Shown here: piece after piece, positions 34,826 to 44,420 of the stretch
Numbering within the stretch: position 1 is the first letter of the stretch
How the letters are laid out: each line of letters starts with the position of its first letter
Origin: Faecalibacterium taiwanense
GTDB lineage: Bacteria > Bacillota > Clostridia > Oscillospirales > Ruminococcaceae
Assembly: GCF_036632915.2 (NCBI RefSeq)
Contig: NZ_CP155552.1
Coordinates: 930,001-994,000, forward strand
DNA length: 64,000 nt
Reading direction: 5' to 3'
Position numbers and translations under genes: made by a program
The notes under the pieces: model-generated
Seen by the model: only the letters and a program-made list of their open reading frames with translations
Databases searched by the model: none
What the model was told of the DNA's origin: nothing

Positions 34826-36886
34826 TCAGTTCATGGCTCCGGCTTTCTCGAACATCTGCTGCACCTGCTGTTCCAGCAGTGCGTGCTCCGGCGCTTCCAG
34901 CAGCGGGTCGTCGGCCAGCATGGCAACGGCTTCCGCCTGCGCAGCGTGCAGGGTGCGGGTGTCGTTCATCAGGTCGGCGATCTGCAGGGTGGGCAGGCCG
35001 TGCTGGCGGCTGCCGAAAAAGTCGCCGGGGCCGCGGGTCTCCAGATCGTACTGTGCCACCGCAAAGCCGTCCGTGGTGCTGCACAAAAATTTTAGCCGCT
35101 TTTGTACGTTTTCGCTTTGGTTGTCGCTGACAAGAAAGCACCAGCTCTCCGCTGCACCGCGTCCCACGCGGCCGCGCAGCTGGTGCAGGGCGCTCAGACC
35201 GTAGCGCTCTGCGTTTTCGATCACCATTACGCTGGCATTGGGCACATCCACACCCACCTCAATGACGGTGGTGGACACCAGTGCGTCCAGCCGTCCGGCT
35301 TTGAAGTCCTCCATCACGGCAGCTTTCTCCTTGGGTTTGAGCTTGCCGTGCATCAGGCCTACCCGGCGCTCCGGCAGCAGGGCTTTGGCAATGTCCTCGT
35401 AGTAGCTCTTGACGGCGTTCAGCCCGCCATCCGGTGTGTCCTCGATGGCGGGGCAGACCAGATACACCTGCCGCCCGCGCCCGATCTCCTGATCGAGAAA
35501 ATGGTAGAGGTCGCGCCGCTTTTTGCCGGTGATGCAGCGGGTCTTGACCGGTGTGCGGCCCGGCGGCAGCTCGTCCAGAATGGAGATGTCCAAATCGCCG
35601 TAGATGAGCAGGCCCAGCGTGCGGGGAATGGGCGTTGCGCTCATCACCAGCAGGTGCGGATTCGCGGCCTTTTCGGCCAGCATTCCGCGCTGCCGTACCC
35701 CAAAGCGGTGCTGCTCGTCGATCACGGCAAGACCAAGCCGGGCAAACTCTACGCCTTCGCTGAGGATGGCGTGGGTGCCCACCACAAGGTCGGCTTCGTC
35801 GTTCCGGATGGCGGCAAGGGTGGTGCGGCGTGCAGCGGCCTTCATGCCGCCGGTCAGCAGGGCCACCCGCATCCCGAAGGGGGCAAGCATCCGGTTCAGG
35901 CCTTCGGCGTGCTGGGTGGCCAGAATTTCGGTGGGAGCCAGCAGCGCGGCCTGATACCCCGCCCGGATGCACGCCCAGATGGCGGCAGCCGCCACCAGCG
36001 TTTTTCCGCTGCCCACATCGCCCTGCAAAAGGCGGTTCATGGAAGTCTCGCCCGCCATGTCGGCCAGAATCTCGCTCACGGCCCGGCGCTGGGCTCCGGT
36101 GGGGGAAAAGGGCAGGCTGGCCCAGAACGGGGACGGGTCGGCAAGCTGCATGGGCGCACCGGTGGCAGCGGCACCCCGGTTTTTCATCCGGCCAATGCCC
36201 AGCTGCAAAACCAGAAGTTCTTCATAGATCAGCCGCCGCCGGGCTGCATAGGCCTGCTCTTCGGTGGCAGGGCAGTGGATGGCCCGCACGGCATCTGCCT
36301 TGGGGAGCAGGCGGTATTTTGCCAGCATTTCCGGCGGAAGAGGGTCGGGCAGAAGCTCTGCATGGGGCAGCAACTGCCGCACGCACTTGGCGATGGCATT
36401 GCTGGTCAGGCCCTCGGTCTGGGGGTAGACCGCTTCAAAGGGAGAAGCCTTGATCTGCTCGGCGGTGCGCACCTGCGGGTTGACCATCTGGCGGCGCAGC
36501 ATCCCGCCGGTAACGATGCCCTGAAAATAATATTCCTGCCCAAGCTGCAGCTTCTGGGCGGCATAGGGATTATTGAACCATGTGATCTCCAGACTGGACA
36601 CATCGTCCCCGGCAGTGATGCGCTCCATCCGCCGCCCGCCCGGCAGGATACGCCCGCCGGGTTTGGCGAACACCTCGGCCCTGACGACGCACTCCACATC
36701 GGTGGGCGCTTCGGCGATGGAATAGGGTTTGGTGAAGTCGATATATCTGCGCGGGTAGTGGCACAGCAGGTCGGCCAGCGTCACGATGCCCAGCTTCTCG
36801 AATCGCTCAGCGGTCTTGGGGCCAACGCCCTTCAGGTAGCGCACCGGCGTATCCGGGGTGAGGGTGGTATGGTTTTCGGCGGGCAT
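34826..36886 (-). CDS. recG: ATP-dependent DNA helicase RecG
   Basis: 686 residues, normal length. An OB-fold wedge domain (RYLKGVGPKTAERFEKLGI, LLCHYPRRYID) precedes helicase motifs: I LLQGDVGSGKTLVAAAA, Ia LLAPTEILATQH, II VIDEQHRFGVRQR, III MSATPIPRTL, then VSTTVIEVGVDVPNA and QLRGRVGRG. It remodels stalled replication forks and Holliday junctions. Confidence 0.97.
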   Translation of the reverse strand: MPAENHTTLTPDTPVRYLKGVGPKTAERFEKLGIVTLADLLCHYPRRYIDFTKPYSIAEAPTDVECVVRAEVFAKPGGRILPGGRRMERITAGDDVSSLEITWFNNPYAAQKLQLGQEYYFQGIVTGGMLRRQMVNPQVRTAEQIKASPFEAVYPQTEGLTSNAIAKCVRQLLPHAELLPDPLPPEMLAKYRLLPKADAVRAIHCPATEEQAYAARRRLIYEELLVLQLGIGRMKNRGAAATGAPMQLADPSPFWASLPFSPTGAQRRAVSEILADMAGETSMNRLLQGDVGSGKTLVAAAAIWACIRAGYQAALLAPTEILATQHAEGLNRMLAPFGMRVALLTGGMKAAARRTTLAAIRNDEADLVVGTHAILSEGVEFARLGLAVIDEQHRFGVRQRGMLAEKAANPHLLVMSATPIPRTLGLLIYGDLDISILDELPPGRTPVKTRCITGKKRRDLYHFLDQEIGRGRQVYLVCPAIEDTPDGGLNAVKSYYEDIAKALLPERRVGLMHGKLKPKEKAAVMEDFKAGRLDALVSTTVIEVGVDVPNASVMVIENAERYGLSALHQLRGRVGRGAAESWCFLVSDNQSENVQKRLKFLCSTTDGFAVAQYDLETRGPGDFFGSRQHGLPTLQIADLMNDTRTLHAAQAEAVAMLADDPLLEAPEHALLEQQVQQMFEKAGAMN

Positions 36887-37036
36887 GGCGTGTCAGCTCC
36901 TTTCCTGGATGCAATATAGCCATTGTAACACGGAGCGGCAGCGGATGCAAATGGCCCAAAAAGGAAAAACCGGCAGGACCTTTGCCTTTGGGCAGGAACT
37001 GTGGTACACTCGGAAGAAAAAGAGGGGAGAATATTT

Positions 37037-37519
37037 ATGGAGATCCGTAAGGGGACCTTAAAGGACTTGGAGGCCATTGCAGCGGTGGAGGCGGCCTGCT
37101 TCCCGGCGGCAGAGGCGGCTACGGCAGAGGAGTTTGCCGAGCGGCTGCAGCAGTACGGCGATCATTTTTGGCTGCTGTGGGAGGGGGAAAGGCTGCTGGC
37201 CTTTGTGGACGGCTTTTGCACCGACTGGCCGGACCTGACCGATGAGATGTACGCCGACGCCTCCCTCCACCGGGAGAATGGTGCCTGGCAGATGATCTTT
37301 GGGGTAAACACCATCCCGGCCTGCCGCAGACAGGGGTACGCCGGGCAGCTGCTGCAGCAGGCCATTGCCGACGCCCGGGCCCAAGGCCGGAAGGGGCTGG
37401 TACTGACCTGCAAGGAGGCCCTGGTGCACTACTATGCAAAGTTCGGCTTTGTGAACGAGGGCGTTTCCGGCTCCACCCACGGGGGCGTGGTGTGGTACCA
37501 GATGCGGCTGAAGTTCTGA
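37037..37519 (+). CDS. GNAT family N-acetyltransferase
   Basis: 160 residues. Fold features EIRKGTLKDLEAIAAVEAAC, the acetyl-CoA loop PACRRQGYAGQLLQQAI (Q/RxxGxG/A) and the end YAKFGFVNEGVSGS are typical. Motifs at both ends suggest an arylalkylamine/small-amine type enzyme (CF..A..); the substrate is unclear. AGGGGAG lies upstream of the start. Confidence 0.88.
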   Translation: MEIRKGTLKDLEAIAAVEAACFPAAEAATAEEFAERLQQYGDHFWLLWEGERLLAFVDGFCTDWPDLTDEMYADASLHRENGAWQMIFGVNTIPACRRQGYAGQLLQQAIADARAQGRKGLVLTCKEALVHYYAKFGFVNEGVSGSTHGGVVWYQMRLKF

Positions 37520-37523
37520 GGGG

Positions 37524-37660
37524 GACGATCTGGAATGGCCTACGCCTTGCTCCGGCCGTATTCAGCGGAAGAATAATTTTTAAGAGAGCAATGCCGGAGC
37601 GTCCGCGGAAGCTCCGGCATTGCATTTTCACTGGAGGGGGCGTAAAGGTAGACGGCATTT
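37524..37660 (+). repeat. MITE-like intergenic repeat, copy 3 (left part)
   Basis: Starts four bases after the GNAT stop with ACGATCTGGAATGGCC, then TTCAGCGGAA, a strong hairpin CAATGCCGGAGC/GCTCCGGCATTG and GCATTTTCACTGGAGGGGG. The right arm is missing. The following 37661-37839 has small palindromes (CTCTCC..GGAGAG around CCCCGCTCCGGGG) but no gene. Confidence 0.6.
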
Positions 37661-37839
37661 GCAGTGCCGCTTTCTGCGAAAGTGCGGCACTGCGGCAGAC
37701 TTTTCGGCTTAACTGCAAAGTGACCGGTTTCGCCAGAGGCTCTCCCTTTGAGGAAAGACTTCCCCGCTCCGGGGAGTCTGTCACCGTAGGTGACGGAGAG
37801 GGCGAGGAGGCTGATAGGGAACAACGCAAAACAAAAAAA

Positions 37840-37882
37840 TCCCGGAAGCCGAAGGCTTAATAGTGACAAGTAACTATTTGGC
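37840..37882 (+). repeat. Left end of the second mobile element (candidate)
   Basis: TCCCGGAAGCCGAAGGCTTA followed by ATAGTGACAAGTAACTATT. A closely similar sequence lies in inverse at 51560-51602, just before the tRNA-Cys 3' end. It contains its own palindrome AATAGT/ACTATT. Confidence 0.5.
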
Positions 37883-37917
37883 TACGAACAGGGACAGAAG
37901 ACGGTGTGACCGAAAGG

Positions 37918-39579
37918 TCACGCCGTTTTTCTGCGTCCGTAGGTTGATTCTGCAATACTGGGTTCGCTGAAAACAGGAATGTCAACCTCGTCAACGAAGT
38001 TGAAGTAAATCTTGATTTTCTGCCGCCGCTTGCCGCTGGACTTGTCAGGAGCAAACACCTCGATTTTCTTGATATACTCATTTACAATCGTCGGTGTCAG
38101 TTCGGTCACGTCCACATACTTTTTCGTCAGGGCAATAAAGGCATCCAGACCATCATTCATTTCATTCTGCTGTTCCACCCATTCTTCGGTCACTTCAATT
38201 TCGAGTTTTAACCGTTCCTGTTCCGCTTCATAGTCAGCGGACATTTTCTTGTACCGTTCCTGACCGAGATTTCCAAGAACAAAATCCTCATAGAGCCGGG
38301 AAATGATAATATCAAGGTCGGCAAGGCGCTTCTTTGCCTGTTCCACTCGCTTCTTATCGTCCCGGATACTCTGCTCCTGATCGGCACGGCGGCAGTGCAG
38401 CCATTCCTCTTGAAAGCCCTCCACATCGTTTCGGATATACTCGTTGACTGCCCGGATTCGTTCCAGAACCATCTCACGAAGCACATCTTCACGAATATAG
38501 TGTGCGCTGCACATTCCACGACCACTTTTGTAGCTGGAACAAACATAATGGTCTTGCTTGCCCTCAAAGCTCTTGCAAGTGGCAAAGTGCAGCTTGTTTC
38601 CACAGTCAGGGCAGAACAGAAGCCCGGAGAAGAAGCCCTGCCGTTCCGCTTTTGCGGGGCGGCGTTTGTTTTTGCGAAGCTCCTGCACCCTGTCCCACTG
38701 TGCCTGTGATACGATGGCATCCTGCGTATCCGGCAGGATGAACATATCCTCCGGGAATTGGGAATCCGCTGTTTCAGCTTGTAGGATTTGGAATAGGTCT
38801 TGAAATTACAGGTACAGCCTGTGTATTCCATCCGTTCCAGAATACCTGCAACGGATTGTCCAGCCCAATGATATGGTCTTTCCGGCATTGCTTTCCCTTG
38901 CGCTGGGCATACAGAGCTTTTGCTGTCAGGATTTTTGGTTTTCCAAAATTCTGGCTATGGCATCCGGTCCCTTTCCCGAAACGGTCAGGTCAAAGATATA
39001 TTTGACGATAGGAGCCGCATCTTCATCCAAAATCCAATGATCCTTGTCCGCCGGGTCACAACGGTAGCCGTAGGGCGGCTTGCCCATGTGCTTGCCGCTG
39101 GTTCCCCTTTGGTGGAGACTGACACGGACTTTCTTGCTGGTATCACGGGGATACCACTCATTGAAAAGATTGCGGATTGCAGCCATACCCTCGCTGTCGC
39201 CCCGTTCACTGTCCACCCCGTCATTGACGGCGATAAATCGTACATCATAGCTGGGGAAGATAATGTCTGTGTACTGTCCGACAGTCAGATAATCACGCCC
39301 GAAGCGGCTCAGGTCTTTGACCAGCCAGCAACCGACAAGGCCTTGCTTTACGAGGTCGAAGCCCTCCTGTACGCCGGGACGATTGAAGTTCGTCCCGGTA
39401 TAACCGTCATCCACCAGAATTCTCAGGTTGGTGTACCCATGTTCTTTTGCGTATCTGGTTAAAAACTCTCTCTGATTCTGTATTGAATTTGATTCATCAG
39501 CCTTGCCGCCCTTGGAATTTTCCTTAATATCCTCCACGGATAAGCGGCAATAGATGATGGTAATTTTCTGCTGATCCAT
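37918..39579 (-). pseudogene. Large serine recombinase of the second mobile element, broken by about three single-base gaps
   Basis: The resolvase domain is intact from MDQQKITIIYCRLS (catalytic Ser14) through RPGVQEGFDLVKQGLVG and ends at 38926. The central part (MPERPYHWAGQSVAGILERM) and the C-terminal part (from FILPDTQDAIVSQAQWDRVQ, with the zinc ribbon LLFCPDCGNKL and a coiled coil) are each in other frames. Adding one A near 38932 (run of A), one G near 38894 and one C near 38753 joins all three. As written the protein is dead; if these are sequencing gaps it is a normal 550-residue integrase. AAAGGAGG precedes the start. Confidence 0.88.
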
Positions 39580-39637
39580 AACGTCCTCCTTTGCGTTTTG
39601 GTCAGCTGACAGAATCGGTGTGCATAATAATATATTA

Positions 39638-39961
39638 TCATAATTTTGTGTCTGTGTCATTAACAAGCCACCCCTTATCCGAAAAAATGAGCCGTTTTAC
39701 CTTGTCGGTAAGCGGCTCATTTCCATCACATACAGTTTCAATGGTGTACCACGTATTTCCAATCAGGCGTTCCACGGTACAATGGTACGGCGACTGTGCC
39801 GCTTCCTGCCGTTTCCGGCATTCCTCCACAAAATCAATGGGCGGTTCAAAGATAGGGTCGAAGCAGGATTCCAAATCAATCCCGGAACAGGCTTCTACCA
39901 TTTCCAGATGTGGCGTACCATCCAGCATCATGTTATTCAGTTTTGTTACAATATTTATCAT
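39638..39961 (-). CDS. Small hypothetical protein of the mobilizable element
   Basis: 107 residues from MINIVTKLNNMMLDGTPHLE, with AAGGAGG upstream. It has FEPPIDFVEECRKRQEAAQS and ends LVNDTDTKL. Acidic, soluble; no known domain. It is common between relaxase and recombinase in elements of this kind (memory-based), function unknown. Confidence 0.6.
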   Translation of the reverse strand: MINIVTKLNNMMLDGTPHLEMVEACSGIDLESCFDPIFEPPIDFVEECRKRQEAAQSPYHCTVERLIGNTWYTIETVCDGNEPLTDKVKRLIFSDKGWLVNDTDTKL

Positions 39962-39974
39962 CAAATTTTCCTCC

Positions 39975-41264
39975 TTAAATTTCCATATCCCGTCCGTGCT
40001 TGCGGACATGAGCTGTGTGTTCACGAGTTTCTTTTCCCCTTGCGAGGATGGCAGAAAGAAAAGTCCTGACCCGTTCTGCTGCGATTTCCAACGCATCCAG
40101 ATAGGGCTGGGCTTTTTCTTTCAGTTCATTATATTTTTCGTTCAGTTCGTCATGCCGCTGTTTCCAGATGGAAGCGGATTTTACAGCGGAATCCAGTTTT
40201 TCTTTCAGGCGACTATTCTCAGCATTAAAGATAATCCCGTTGACAGCGTAGCGTTTCAGGGTATCGCACTGGTCTGCTGTGAGGGTGACATTTCCGGTAA
40301 AGGAATTTTTCTTACCCATTGCTTCAATATCCTGCACGGTTATTGCCACTGTCTTTGCTGTCTTGGTTTCCTTTTGCAGAGCTTTCAGCTTCTTTTCCTG
40401 CTTTTCTACGGCGGATTGGGTGTCAGCCAAGGTCTGTTCCGATTGTTCCACCTGTGCGGTCACAGCTTCCAGACGCTGGGTTTCGGCTTGCACCTTAAAC
40501 TGTGTTACCGTCAGATGTTCCTCAGTGCTGCCACGCTCTCCACGCTCCACATCGGTATACCCGGCGGCTTGCATGAAATTGAAAAAGTCATCCTGCAATA
40601 CACTGTAGGATGACTTCAAAATCTTTTTGCCTTTTGTATTCAGCATGGGATTGCCGTTCCCGTCAAGAACAGGTTTGGATTCCCATTTCTTACTGCGGCT
40701 GACCTGCATGATGGTTTCCTTGACTGTCCCCCGGAGGGCTTCGTCCTTGCACCGCTTCGACCAGAGGATCTGTTTTTCAACCACCGGGATATAGACCACA
40801 TGGAGGTGGTAGTGGTACACATCCTCGCCAAGAGCTTCCGACATAGCCCGGTTGCGCTCATCGGCGTGCATGACAGCAGAGAGAATATACTGTTCACCGC
40901 CCACCACCTCCACGGCGGCTTTATAGGCATCGGCATAAAACTGTTTGGCAAATTCATAGCCGCCGTGATTGTAGAAGTAAGCGGAGTTCACATCGAATAC
41001 CAGCTCACCGTATTTCACGGCATCCGCTTTCAGCCCTCTGGTGGAGATCACCTTGTCCTGTTCCATCTGGGTAAACATTTCTTCGTAACCGGCTGTCGGC
41101 TCTTTGAAATGAATGTTCAGAGAAGAACGATCCGGCACGATGTCCTGATTGCTGTAACTGTCTTTTTCCCGTTCGTTGTGTTCCTGCACCTTTGCCAGAT
41201 CATCGGCGGTTTCTATATCCTGGTTACGGGCAACGGTGCGGTCAATTCCATCATTTCTTGCCAT
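39975..41264 (-). CDS. mobV: MobV/Pre-type relaxase (plasmid recombination enzyme)
   Basis: 429 residues. The N-terminal relaxase domain contains the HxH metal motif YHYHLHVVYIPV, a preceding MHADERNRAMSE and an N-terminal RSSLNIHF-like segment. The C-terminal third is coiled coil (TAQVEQSEQTLADTQSAVEK and on). MobV relaxases nick a palindromic oriT and attach to the 5' end. A matching oriT palindrome lies 63 bases upstream of the start. The element has no conjugation pore genes, so it must use one provided in trans, e.g. by a conjugative element. Confidence 0.9.
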   Translation of the reverse strand: MARNDGIDRTVARNQDIETADDLAKVQEHNEREKDSYSNQDIVPDRSSLNIHFKEPTAGYEEMFTQMEQDKVISTRGLKADAVKYGELVFDVNSAYFYNHGGYEFAKQFYADAYKAAVEVVGGEQYILSAVMHADERNRAMSEALGEDVYHYHLHVVYIPVVEKQILWSKRCKDEALRGTVKETIMQVSRSKKWESKPVLDGNGNPMLNTKGKKILKSSYSVLQDDFFNFMQAAGYTDVERGERGSTEEHLTVTQFKVQAETQRLEAVTAQVEQSEQTLADTQSAVEKQEKKLKALQKETKTAKTVAITVQDIEAMGKKNSFTGNVTLTADQCDTLKRYAVNGIIFNAENSRLKEKLDSAVKSASIWKQRHDELNEKYNELKEKAQPYLDALEIAAERVRTFLSAILARGKETREHTAHVRKHGRDMEI

Positions 41265-41326
41265 GGGGCATGCTCCTTTCCGAGAAGATTTGTGAGGGAT
41301 GAGGGGCTTGCGAGAGGCACTTTTTC

Positions 41327-41354
41327 AAAGTGTAATAACCCACTATTACACTTT
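41327..41354 (-). other. oriT: Candidate oriT, MobV type
   Basis: Perfect 11-bp inverted repeat AAAGTGTAATA / TATTACACTTT around GTGGGT (minus-strand sense). The pMV158 MobM origin has AAAGTATA / TATACTTT around GTGTGT. Size, loop and position before the MobV gene all match. No gene is evident in 41265-41588; a 79-codon frame there is not convincing. Confidence 0.75.
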
Positions 41355-41588
41355 CATCCATACTGGCTGCAAAGTGCCGTGGGCTCTCCGAGGGCTCCTC
41401 CGGAGGGGAGTGCGGTCACTGCGGTGACCTCTGCTGTCCAGCTCGAAAAATGCCCTTTGCCTTTTCTCTTGTCCAGCCTGTCTGCCAGCAGAATTGTTCC
41501 ACAATCCCTTGTAGGCAGCGGCAGCGAACAAACAGCAGCATTGCCGATTGTATTCACTGCCAGTCCATAGGAAGCACTGCGGCACTTC

Positions 41589-41846
41589 CTATGGGGACGG
41601 GAGCTGCGAGGGGATAAGATATGCCGCATCATCGCTCCCCCGTTTCTGCCACACGATGTCATAGCCCAGCACATCGGCAAGCTCGATGACCTCTTTGTAG
41701 CGGATGCTCTCTCTTTGGAGCTTTGCAGAAAGGTTAGATACGCTGTCCGACCAGCCATAATCCTCCGCCAGCTTGTCCACCACATCCTGCATGGTAAATC
41801 CGGCACGGACGATCTGTGCCTTGATTTCGTTTCGTACATTGCTCAT
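41589..41846 (-). CDS. Small helix-turn-helix-like regulator
   Basis: 85 residues from MSNVRNEIKAQIVRAGFTMQ. The sequence MQDVVDKLAEDYGWSDSVSN and ESIRYKEVIELADVLGYDIV has an XRE-like HTH spacing. GGAGG lies upstream of the start. Such proteins are frequent in Clostridial mobile elements and are sometimes misnamed in databases; likely a DNA-binding regulator of mobilization or replication. Confidence 0.65.
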   Translation of the reverse strand: MSNVRNEIKAQIVRAGFTMQDVVDKLAEDYGWSDSVSNLSAKLQRESIRYKEVIELADVLGYDIVWQKRGSDDAAYLIPSQLPSP

Positions 41847-42200
41847 ATTGAAAAACCTCCATAATTTGTTGTAAAAAAGCGAAGCTGGTGCGCCCATTGG
41901 CGTGTCCGCTTCGCTGTTCCGTGTAATATTTGACTTTCATAAAATGCGATAGAAATATCGCCTGTGATGTCCTGCCCGCAAGTGACCCTATCCCAGTTTA
42001 CTGCTTTTTGTGCTTTGGTCTGAAACAGCGAAAACCGCCATTATTTCGTAAAGACTGTTCACTGTCCAGAGAAGCACTGTTTCGCAAAATGATTTCGCCC
42101 TACGGTTAAAAACTTCGCCGTTTCCATTACCATTGATTTTCCAGCCCTCAAAAAGAGGGGTGCGGATGTTTCTAAGGCGGAAAAACGATAGTAAGCGAAA

Positions 42201-42262
42201 AGTACGTGTACCAAGTGCACGCTTGACAATCGGCTCCATCCGGTACGGATGGTACACGTACT
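42201..42262. repeat. Nested palindrome, candidate replication origin
   Basis: AGTACGTGTACCA and TGGTACACGTACT form a perfect 13-bp inverted repeat. Inside lies a second hairpin CCATCCG/CGGATGG. It sits in the non-coding 41847-42280 stretch directly after the helicase gene. Elements with a helicase and primase of their own usually carry an origin nearby. Apart from this the gap shows no feature. Confidence 0.5.
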
Positions 42263-42280
42263 TCTGAGTTACTACCGCTT

Positions 42281-43597
42281 TCATAGAAACGGTCTTTGCA
42301 GAAGTTCGATGCCCACAAACCCTCTGGCAAATCGTCCGCCGCCAATGTTGACCTTGTTGGTGTATTCAAGGTTGTATCGGCTTTCATTCTGCTTTAGAAA
42401 CGAGCAGAAGCTCTTTTGGGAAAGGCTGTTCAAGGCGTTATCATCACACCACTGCTTGTAAACAGCGTACAGATTTTTGGAGCTTGCTTCATAATCTGCA
42501 CGGAAGCGGATATAGCCCTCAGAAGCCAGAAAATCAATGATGTTGTTTCCGTCTGAAACGGCATCGTTCAGATTGTCCAAAGCCGACTGGCTCAGGGTAA
42601 ATCGGAAATTATTTGCAATTAGACGGTGCAGCCCCTCCAATGCCCAGAGGAAGATACCCTCCGCTTCGGCAGCCATTTTTTCCGCAATATAGGGATCGTC
42701 TTTTCTGTTCGGGTCTTTTTCCTTGGTGGTCAAAATGATCTGTCTGCGGAAGAAGCCCACACTCCGGTCATGGAGAGCTTGCAGGACACCGTTCCCAAGC
42801 CCGATGAACCGCACATATAAATCTCCCTGATAGCTTTGCTGTCTCTTTCTCTCCAAATCCATAGGTAGCTCTGCGGTGATAATTGCTTTGATATTGTTGG
42901 TCTGGGGCAGTGCTTCCAGCTTCATATCATCGTCCAGCATCAAAAGCTCATGTTCCAGATCGGCACGGGCAAAGTTGCTTGTCTCCACCTTTGCCACACT
43001 TCCGGTTTTCATGTTGACACCCAGCAGCGCACGAAGAACAACACCGATCCGGCTCTTTCCTTCGCCGCCCTTTCCGGTGAGCATGAGCATCTTCTGACCC
43101 TTGGTTGAGGGAATGAAGCAATAGCCAATAAATTCCTGCAAGGTCAAAATGTCCTCTGGCTCCAAAAGCTGGGACAAAAAATGCAGCCATGTCACAGGCT
43201 GCGGAGCATCTGGTTGATAGGAAACGGGCAAGCGATTGCGGCAGTAATCTTTTTCCGCACTGAATGTGCCATCCAAATGATAGGTGCCGTTTGCCACATG
43301 AATACGGTCTTGGTACAGGAGAAGATCATCGGCACAGCACTCCATTCGCATTACATCCAGCAGATTTGTGACCCTCTTTGCAATGTTGCTGGTCACATAG
43401 AGCTTGATACGGTCATAGATTTCTTTTTTCAGCCTGTTTTCATCGTTCACAATGCCATTGACAGTGAAGAAAGTTCCATTTACCGTAATCATGGGATAGT
43501 CCCTGAGAAATTCTTCACAGAAAATGACTTCGTTGATTGCTTTGCCGTCAAACCAAATCGGCATATTCGTATCAGGCAATTTCCTGTTCTCTGACAT
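42281..43597 (-). CDS. SF3-type helicase / DUF5906 phage-plasmid replication protein
   Basis: 438 residues from MSENRKLPDTNMPIWF. The Walker A is LTGKGGEGKSRIG; the Walker B/SF3 region is LEHELLMLDDDMKLEALPQT and a later LYVRFIGLGN supports the D5/P4-like fold. A C-terminal winged helix region (SQKSFCSFLKQNESRYNL) follows. Together with the primase it forms a two-gene replication module. The start has GGAGG upstream and overlaps the primase end by 26 bases. Confidence 0.85.
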   Translation of the reverse strand: MSENRKLPDTNMPIWFDGKAINEVIFCEEFLRDYPMITVNGTFFTVNGIVNDENRLKKEIYDRIKLYVTSNIAKRVTNLLDVMRMECCADDLLLYQDRIHVANGTYHLDGTFSAEKDYCRNRLPVSYQPDAPQPVTWLHFLSQLLEPEDILTLQEFIGYCFIPSTKGQKMLMLTGKGGEGKSRIGVVLRALLGVNMKTGSVAKVETSNFARADLEHELLMLDDDMKLEALPQTNNIKAIITAELPMDLERKRQQSYQGDLYVRFIGLGNGVLQALHDRSVGFFRRQIILTTKEKDPNRKDDPYIAEKMAAEAEGIFLWALEGLHRLIANNFRFTLSQSALDNLNDAVSDGNNIIDFLASEGYIRFRADYEASSKNLYAVYKQWCDDNALNSLSQKSFCSFLKQNESRYNLEYTNKVNIGGGRFARGFVGIELLQRPFL

Positions 43598-44189
43598 GGC
43601 AGCGCACCTCCTTTTCCTGCTTGTCCAGTCGTTCTTGCATTTTTGCAATCGTTCCATCTGTCAAAAGTTCCTTGACCGTATCAGTCCTTTCTTCGTAGTC
43701 GCTCATAATGAGCAAATCGGTCAGATACTCCACATAGCCCAGCTCGTGACAGGCTTCCACGAACCTCTCATCAAGTTCGTCTTCCGGTGCTTCGGGAGCA
43801 TACCGCTCTTTCCAGTCCTCCAAAAGATGAAGATACCCGGACAGCACATTCAGGCAGAAAAGCTCGTCCTGCTTCAACTGGTTTACACGGGGACGGGGCT
43901 TTCTGACCTGTGCTACCACGGACGGCGGCCTGTCCAGCCCGAAGTCCACAGCAAGTCTCTGCGCTGCTTCATAAGCGGACATGTCAAACAGCCTTGCTGT
44001 GAAGTCCACCACATCCCCGGCAGTACCGCAACCGAAGCAATAGAAGTAATCCTCGTTCAGCTTCAAGCTGGGGTGTCTGTCATCGTGGAAAGGGCAGCAA
44101 ATCATCCCGGAGCGATTGATTTTCAGCCCGTAGTGTTCGGCGGCTTGCCTAACCGTGACCGCCGCCTTGACTGTTTCAAAAATGTTCAT
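43572..44189 (-). CDS. CHC2 zinc-finger primase
   Basis: 205 residues. The zinc-binding domain has ICCPFHDDRHPSLKLNEDYF with YCFGCGTAGDVVDF (C-x2-FHDD, CxxC), matching the N-terminal domain of DnaG-type primases. There is no TOPRIM domain, so it works with the adjacent helicase-primase protein. The start is chosen from GGAGG eight bases upstream of ATG at 44189. First gene of the leftward replication-mobilization operon. Confidence 0.87.
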   Translation of the reverse strand: MNIFETVKAAVTVRQAAEHYGLKINRSGMICCPFHDDRHPSLKLNEDYFYCFGCGTAGDVVDFTARLFDMSAYEAAQRLAVDFGLDRPPSVVAQVRKPRPRVNQLKQDELFCLNVLSGYLHLLEDWKERYAPEAPEDELDERFVEACHELGYVEYLTDLLIMSDYEERTDTVKELLTDGTIAKMQERLDKQEKEVRCHVREQEIA

Positions 44190-44296
44190 TTGCATAACCT
44201 CCTTGATTTTTCTCGATGATTTTTTCATCTGCCTGAATATACGCAGAAAAACGCTTTCAACCGAAAAATCAGGCACATCCGCAAGCAAAGCAAAAA

Positions 44297-44337
44297 GCCG
44301 CCCCGAAAACTTGCATTTTTGCAAGTTTTGGGACGGC
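44297..44337. promoter_or_regulatory. Long hairpin in the divergent intergenic region
   Basis: GCCGCCCCGAAAACTTGCA pairs with TGCAAGTTTTGGGACGGC, about 17 of 18 bases matching, TTTT loop. It lies between the divergent primase and HTH genes and might be an operator-spanning or terminator structure. Confidence 0.6.
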
Positions 44338-44356
44338 AGTGTTCACACAATATTGG

Positions 44357-44385
44357 TTGATATTGTTCCGTAAATAGAATATAAT
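44357..44385 (+). promoter_or_regulatory. Promoter of the rightward regulator operon
   Basis: TTGATA and TATAAT with 17-bp spacing, 36 bases before the HTH gene. Confidence 0.8.
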
Positions 44386-44420
44386 TAAAGTTACTATGAA
44401 CCAGGAGGGACGATGCAGAT

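Noticed and set aside
41346..41585. 79-codon frame upstream of the relaxase
   Set aside because: No ribosome site, no recognisable features; overlaps the start of the oriT palindrome.
41988..42284. 98-codon frame between helicase gene and HTH gene
   Set aside because: It spans the nested palindrome, lacks a ribosome site and has an unusual composition; treated as non-coding.
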